From assembly GCF_014356525.2 (NCBI RefSeq), contig NC_052511.1, forward strand, positions 47,926,182 through 47,990,181: a stretch of DNA of 64,000 nt, written 5' to 3'. Of this stretch, positions 43,771 to 64,000 are shown piece by piece (positions within the stretch are counted from its first letter, which is position 1; the number at the start of each line of letters is the position of its first letter). The notes under the pieces were generated by a model. That model had not been told where the DNA came from. It saw only the letters and a list, made by a program, of their open reading frames with translations, and did not search any database. Source of the DNA: Nilaparvata lugens. Taxonomy: Eukaryota > Arthropoda > Insecta > Hemiptera > Delphacidae. Position numbers and translations under genes: made by a program.

Positions 43771-45183
43771 ACATAGTACAGTATTGCACTGTTGTAAAAG
43801 TAAAAGAAGTTGGGCTAAAACATCATGGATTTTTGCAAAAATAGTCAACAATTAAAATCGCTCAAACTCTCAGGAATGATAGTACTTGACGAGAGAACAA
43901 TAATATGTCATCACATTGGCAAAATTCACTCCTATTCTTAATTTATAAGCATTTGAAGATGAGTGATTTCTCTGATCTGTGAGTTGAGTAAAGATGTTAT
44001 GTTTGAGTGAATAACTCACCCTGTATTGTAGCGAAACGTCTCATATTATAGCACGACACATGTTAGGCAAACCTCTCTATTTATAGCCCGAACATCAACC
44101 AAATCTGGGAGATTTGCATTTTTCATTAAATCCATGAATAGGCCTACTCATTAGCTTAAATGTTTGACATACAACTGGAGTAAGGATGAGAACTTTTAAA
44201 GTTTAAAATTTTATGATTTTTTTAATTTTATAAATTTTATTTAACGTTTATAACTTTTATAACGTCACCTTATTTTTTGGCGTTATAAGCTTGGCATCAT
44301 TCAAGCATTCATAATCTATAACATCTTGCATGATGCTATAGATAAGTTTTGGCTATCTTCCTAACACATTTAAGACCATGAAAAAAATTTCTTCACCAAG
44401 TCTATAGAATGTGTGCTCTCTGAGAATGTAGAATTTGAGAAAAAGAATATTAGGCTACAGCCCATAAAAATTGAATTATATGCAATATTTCAAATCATAT
44501 GAGCACACTTGTTACTTACTTACTTACTTGTTACTTAGTCCACTTACTTGTCCACAGATAAAGGATTAATAGAAAAAAAAATAATAGATTCAACAATTCA
44601 TATTTTATTCGTCAGCATACTAAATATAGTTTAATATATAAATATAATTTTGATCAAGACATTTTTATAAATATGCATCAACAATAGAGTTCTAAAACAT
44701 TACAGAAATAAATAAACAATAAATATTTTTGCTGAGTGAACATCAACCATTAGTTCTTAAAATGTATAAATTCAGGGATACTTATAGGCCTACTTGGAAA
44801 AAAGTTACTATAATGATTCTATTTTATAAATCAACAATTAGGTACCGTAAACGTTCTAATATATAAAAACAAAAAATGTGATAAATAGTTCATAAACAAT
44901 AAGAGAGTAAAATAGGTACCGTATACCAATTAGGTACCGTAAACGTTCTAAATTATAAAAAAAATGTGATAAACAGTTCATAAACAATAAGAGAGTAAAG
45001 TTATAACATAATTTGATTATAATTTTTCAATTCAACTAAAATATACCGTAATAATAATAGTATTTGTACTAAATTTATAACGATTGCACATGTTTATTGC
45101 TTCAAAAATCTCATCATAAAATAATAGGTATCTGGTAGGATAAATAATGTTACCTATATTTGCAAGTTGCTCATTACATTCAA
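43771..45183. other. AT-rich intergenic DNA, right
   Basis: Mirror of 28347-29755. No gene is seen. Confidence 0.4.
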
Positions 45184-45189
45184 CCAGGA

Positions 45190-45632
45190 CCTCCTAATAT
45201 AAAGCTAAATGTTGAGTTGCTGATGATAAACAAAAAGTAAACAACGGTTGAATATTATGAAATTATTGTTGATTAAAACACTTTGAATACTCAACACTCA
45301 ATATACATTTTGAATTCTTAAAACTTTACTATTTACTATTTGAATTCATTAAACACTTTGAAGACTAAAAAATCTCATTTGAATCTCTATTAAATCTTAC
45401 ATTAATAATAAGTTATAGAATAATAATTGATCTATTATAAAACTCGCAAAAGTCGCAAATATTACGGTATAAAGCCAGTGACATTTGTAAACAAACTTCA
45501 CCTGACTACAACTAAATACTAAAAACTGATGTCAGCATATCGGTGTCAGCTGAGTTGAGACTCCACCACATATCGGCGCCATTTTACCTAGATTTTCACA
45601 CAGGCGCAGGTCCGGTATTTAGGAGGTCCTGA
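45190..45632. mobile_element. hAT-like element, right copy
   Basis: Mirror of 27896-28338, with termini AGGACCTCCTAATAT and TATTTAGGAGGTCCTG and flanking ATTCAACC repeats. Confidence 0.7.
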
Positions 45633-46171
45633 TTCAACCATAGAATAGATGATGTTCACCTATGATACAATCAGTACATACCATATAGCCCATAGAAGGC
45701 CCTGGTATAATAATTAAGGTACAACAAACTATAGTAATAGTAATATCGATAGTTCACGAGACCTAGTTACTTTCATTCTCATCGATATAATTGTTCTCAT
45801 ATCTTTCATTCTCATTATAACTGATTGATAAATAAAAATTTAAAAACATAACATTTTAAGTTCTCGACAGTAATCTTACAAAAAATTAACCTACATACAT
45901 CAATTAAACATTTTCAACAACATATATAAATATTTTCAATTCTCAACAAATAAATTATAAAAACAAAATAATGTATTGTGATGATACAGTTTGAACTGTC
46001 ATAGAGAGTATTATTAAAAACATAAAATTCAAATAAGAAAGTCACCTAACTCAAGCATAATACAACCACAATAATTCATTCCAGACAAAACAGTCTAGAG
46101 TAAATAAGTTCTATCAAAAAAATAAGTGATATTTTGACAACAACCCAGAGTTTTCATTATGGATAGATATC

Positions 46172-46450
46172 ACCATAGAGAAACGATAGCATAAGTAGAT
46201 ATCCCATGGTATAGGGCCTTTATGTCGCAACTTTTACTGTTATCCCAAGCCGATAGTTCACATAGTTCTTTCCTATGCAGCTGTGTGACGCTGGTAGTCT
46301 TTCAAATTGTGCCGTTCATACACTATAACTCCAACAAAACAGTGAAAATTGACAATAATCGACAGTAATCGGCTTGAGATAACAGTAAAAGTTGCGACAT
46401 AAATTCCCTATACCATGGGATATCTACTTACGCTATTGTTTATCTATGGT
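46172..46450. mobile_element. 275-bp MITE, right copy
   Basis: Mirror of 27083-27357, with ~80-bp inverted termini. Confidence 0.8.
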
Positions 46451-46893
46451 ATCACAATATCTTACCATAAACAGTATCTGAAGAGAAAATAAATGCTATT
46501 TCATAATAAATGTATGAAGTTATAAATTATATAATAAGCTATATGTATTTTGTGAAACCACCACCTTTGTAATATGGTATTTATTGCACTAAATCTTACA
46601 ATAGGTTAAAATTTCAGTGACATTTATAAAGTAAATGTCATACATCAAATAAATATAATATATTTGTTTAATCTTAACAAATAGACTGGAGTAAATATCA
46701 TGAAATATGAATAAAATCTATCAATATTGCACTGTATGTAGTCAGGTCCACGTTATAATAAATGAATAAATAGTGACAGTGTTTGATTAGAAATGGTATT
46801 GCTATCCTTGTCTATCATTCAACAGAGCGGATAGCTCTATCTCTTTCTTAAATGTATGGTATGAGATGTTGTAGTATTTCCCCATAATTGGAA

Positions 46894-47049
46894 GAATAAG
46901 ATTGATATTGTCAATACCACTTTAATTTAAAAGTTGAAGATTCAGCTGAAGATGTGGTAGGTATTACCATGAAACCTGGTTCTGTAATATGAATTAATTT
47001 TCAAATAAATTAAAGTGGTACGGTATTGACAATATCAACGTCTTATTCT
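46894..47049. mobile_element. 160-bp MITE, right copy
   Basis: Mirror of 26481-26642. Confidence 0.7.
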
Positions 47050-47114
47050 TTCAACTATCTCTTTCTTGCTTGGCTCTGTTGTCAGATCGTCTTTTAGCAG
47101 TGTAGAGTTAATAA

Positions 47115-47526
47115 TTGACCGAGCGAAGTGAGGTCTAAGATTCAAGTCGACGGTTTGGCATTTCTCTTAATGTTTAAATGTTGATATGTTTATATGTTGC
47201 GCATTTACGGCGAAACGCGATAATAGATTTTCATGAAATTTGACAGGTATGTTCCTTTTTTTAATTGCGCGTCGACGTATATACAAGGTTTTGGAAATTT
47301 TGCATTTCAAGGATAATATAAAAGGAAAAAGGAGCCTCCTTCATACGCCAATATTAGAGTAAAAATCAGACTATAGAATTATTCATCATAAATCAGCTGA
47401 CAAGTGATTACACAGATGTGTGGAGAAGCCAGTCTATTGCTGTATTTCCATAAGGTCTATAGTTTCGATCAGGTACTTGTGGATGAGAATACTGCGTGAG
47501 GTCTACTGTTCACAGAACTACTAGTT
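47115..47526. repeat. R1 interspersed repeat, right copy
   Basis: Full-length R1, ~410 bp, from GACCGAGCGAAGTGAGGTCT to CTGTTCACAGAACTACTAGT. It is flanked by AGTTAAT-like sequences on both sides, a possible target duplication. Confidence 0.7.
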
Positions 47527-48426
47527 AATTAACAAAATATTTCATCTTAGTTATGATATTGTTGAAAAATATAATTTCTTGCTCAATTAAATATAATTGA
47601 GTATTTTAAACGGGAATGAACATTACATCAATAAGCCTGTATCAGCTAACGTGAGGCGTTGACAAGACAGAGGATCGGCAACGTTGATCTCCTATCTTTC
47701 TCCACTGCCATTATAAAGTGGACCTTACTATAGGCCTACTACTTTGTATTTTTTGCGAAATTGGGAGAATTAATCACTTTTCTTGAATACAGTCCTGTTC
47801 CGAGGCTCGTTAATATTCTCTGAATCAAAATTAACCCGACGTGTGGGGAATTAGTGGTTTCACCCCTCGGCAACGTTGATCTCCTATCTTTCTTCACTGC
47901 CATTATAACGTGGACCTCACTTTAGATGTTCATGATATTTTTGAATAAATAATAACAAAATTAAAATAAGGATAAAAATGATTATAATTAATATTATTTG
48001 GCACATTCAATATACGTTTAGTTCTTCAAATTGCTCCATATTATAACATACAACCATAGTTTTGATAGGTCTGTGATATTTTTTTTATTTATTTTATTTA
48101 TTTCATTGGCAATTACAGATCATAATTATAATAAATATAATATGATTGACAGTTTTGGGCTATGCCTGTTGTCTTCTCCCAAATTTTAACAAATGAAAGT
48201 TTCAAAAAGAATAAGGTTAAGATTTCACTTTCACTTCAAAAAGTCCAATTTCCACTTCAAAACTAATGACAAAACTAAAAATTTTGAATTTTGATATTTA
48301 AAAGCTGATTAAAAACAAAAATATTTCACTCAAAACTCTACAAATGAGAAATTCAAATATGAAAATTATTGTACAACTGTGCTAGGTAGGTCTACAGCTC
48401 AATTTGATCTAATTCTATCATTTTTA
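47527..48426 (-). other. SNX8 3' flank / 3' UTR, right arm
   Basis: Most of this 0.9-kb stretch is absent from the left arm. On the minus strand several AATAAA hexamers occur at ~48084-48105, about 330 nt past the stop, and could serve polyadenylation. They sit in a repeat with the CAACAGGCATAGCCCAAAAC signature (~48118-48180). At ~47745-47880 is a copy of a sequence also found in the intron after SNX8 exon 5 (TTCTTGAATACAGTCCTGTT). Confidence 0.5.
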
Positions 48427-62144
<13,718 letters not shown>

Positions 62145-62305
62145 CTAGAAAGGAAAATGAGGAAGTGTTGTTAAGGTAAAATTGACATAAAACGTGTCAT
62201 ATTACGTTTAATAATAGATGTGACAAATATATAAGTCTACAGATGGAAATTACTGAGATATTGCAATTATTCAAATGCTAATGAATGAATTATTATTATT
62301 ATCAA

Positions 62306-62585
62306 ACAAAAATCCAAATTAAATGCTGTAATTCACCCCGAAGACTTCTGCTACTGCAAATATTGACAACAGGGTAAACAGCTAGATGGAAATTCGATTA
62401 GCGCTACTATTCAAAAATTATTTGTCAGCCCATATTTTTGGAAATTTTGTTCCCGGGCTGACAAATAATTTTCGAATAGTAGCGCTCATCGAATTTCCGT
62501 CTAGCTGTTAACCCTGTTGTCAATATTTGCAGCAGCAGAAGTCTTCGGGGTGAACTACAGCATTTAATTTGGATTTTCGTTTAAT
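62306..62585. mobile_element. Hairpin MITE, right copy
   Basis: Mirror of 6568-6845. Confidence 0.7.
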
Positions 62586-64000
62586 AATAATAAATATATA
62601 AGAGTAGAGTATTATATCTAAATAAACCAAAGTGAATATATCTAAGTATTCGAGGATTTTGATGATAATTCCTGTGTAATGTAAAGACTCCAACGTTCTC
62701 GAGGGAGGCCTATTTTGAACGAAATATTTGGACATAATACATGAAATTAATTAATAAGAATTATTTGAAGTTGTCATGTGATATTTTCGAGCTCAAAGTT
62801 CAAGTGTTTTTATTCTTTATTTTGCGAATTTGAAGTTTGTTTCATGTTTTTAAGAAGTTTTATTATAATTCTATCAAAATTTAAAATTGTTTATTTTATT
62901 CTAATTTATATTTTCAGATTGTGATTTGGTGTAGAAATTGAAAGAAACATAACCTATGTATAATAATTGGACAATTTAAAACTAAATTAGGAAATTGAAA
63001 AAGTTTTGGGCAATAGCGTGTTTTTTCTTTTCCGATCCTTGTATTGTTTTTTTCAACCTAATAAATAAATAAATATACTGTATAGGTGTTATATTAATCG
63101 AACATGGAGTTCAGTTGTAAATATAAATACTGAGCAAAAAAAAAAAAACTTGCTCAAATCTGAAACTCGTAAGTTTTATAGGTCCATTGAATCTTCTCCT
63201 CTGGAAATGGTCCATGAACAAATTGGAAGTTCTATCAAAGGTGGAAGAAGCTGCAATATTTTTTCTCCTATAATAGAATTATTTTTCATGATAAGGAAAT
63301 GTATTCTCCTATGATGATAGCCTCGACACATACACACATATTATAATAGTGAGGTATTATTTTGAAAACCTTGAATATTGTTATATTATTGAAAATGTAT
63401 GAGAAAATAATATGTAATGTTCCTGAATTTATGAATAAACTCCTCTGGATGTGTCGTCAACATCCAGAGAAATTATTAATATCATCCTGTTTGAGGTTTT
63501 GCTTGACCACTCTTCCCCTGGGCTCCGAACCCCAAAGGAGATTGACAAACGATTTTATCAGAGCAGTGGCGCCATTTCACCAAACTGCTAGGGGGGCAAA
63601 AACCAAGAGGTATGAGGAAGGGGAAGGAATACCCTCAAAGGATAGAGGGTCCTGTGTTTTTCCCCATAAATGTTAAATTCGAAGATGTTATTATATGCTT
63701 CATTTTTTTCAGTTTTATACAAAAGTGGTTGAAGTATCAATACAAACATATACATTATTAGTTATTAAATCATGAAATTTGTGGCTTAGTGCAAGAACTA
63801 CCTATGTCAAAATATCAACTCTCTCACAAATCAGCTTGAAAGATCACCTTGTATTTTCGAACTACGGCATTTCGATACGGAAATGCGAGTGCTAGAAGTG
63901 CAGAAGTCGACATTGGTAGTTCTGGCACGGAGTATGAATGCCAATCTAAAAGCATATGTCTTCATTGGTAGTTTTCGCACTCTGAGATTGGTAGACAAAT
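62586..64000. other. SNX8 intron, right; edge of window
   Basis: Mirror of 5165-6567. Frame 63362-63676 is the counterpart of 5546-5800 and has no known family. The mirror still holds at 64000, so the duplication continues past the window. Confidence 0.5.

Overview
The window is AT-rich, intron-rich eukaryotic DNA crowded with transposon remnants. The TE mix (mariner/Tc1, Helitron, Harbinger- and hAT-like MITEs, CR1/Jockey-type non-LTR tails) and the conserved genes suggest an insect. Several repeat families resemble those of planthopper (Hemiptera) genomes, but that is recollection and could not be checked. Only two conserved genes are recognisable: a sorting nexin 8 (SNX8) homologue of EH-like/PX/BAR type, spread over at least ten exons, and a full-length U1 snRNA gene lying in sense orientation inside an SNX8 intron.

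The dominant structure is a giant inverted duplication. Bases ~5165-35565 (left arm) reappear in reverse complement at ~37214-64000 (right arm), with the exons, U1 gene, mariner copy, Helitron and tandem arrays in mirrored order. The centre holds exactly 100 N (35566-35665) and 1.55 kb of single-copy DNA (35666-37213). Each arm therefore lies wholly in a different contig. Bases 1-5164 (SNX8 exons 1-3 and flanking repeats) have no partner here; their mirror copy should lie just past base 64000.

The arms are not copies of one molecule. Each has TE insertions that the other lacks: at least one left-only (13427-14362) and four right-only (49936-50439, 51175-51410, 52879-53267, 59301-59571). Four of these five have target-site duplications and an empty site in the other arm. 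Tandem arrays differ in copy number, and the left arm lacks 889 bp just after the SNX8 stop. The left arm also carries many single-base deletions: its SNX8 exons 5, 8 and 9 are frameshifted, while every exon visible in the right arm is open. The most economical reading is that two allelic haplotigs were scaffolded head to head. A real, older inverted duplication is the alternative.

Layout. 1-5164: SNX8 exons 1-3 (start codon and EH-like domain), a fold-back element, a tandem repeat array and a non-LTR reverse transcriptase remnant. 5165-26005: SNX8 exons 4-10 (+), with the U1 gene at 10567 and about fifteen TE insertions in the introns. 26006-35565: gene-poor repeats, tandem arrays and a Helitron. 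35666-37213: central spacer. 37214-48426: mirror of the gene-poor zone. 48427-64000: SNX8 exons 10-4 (-) with U1 at 59786-59946. SNX8 would encode an endosomal PI3P-binding sorting nexin; U1 would serve the major spliceosome. They share a locus but no obvious pathway.
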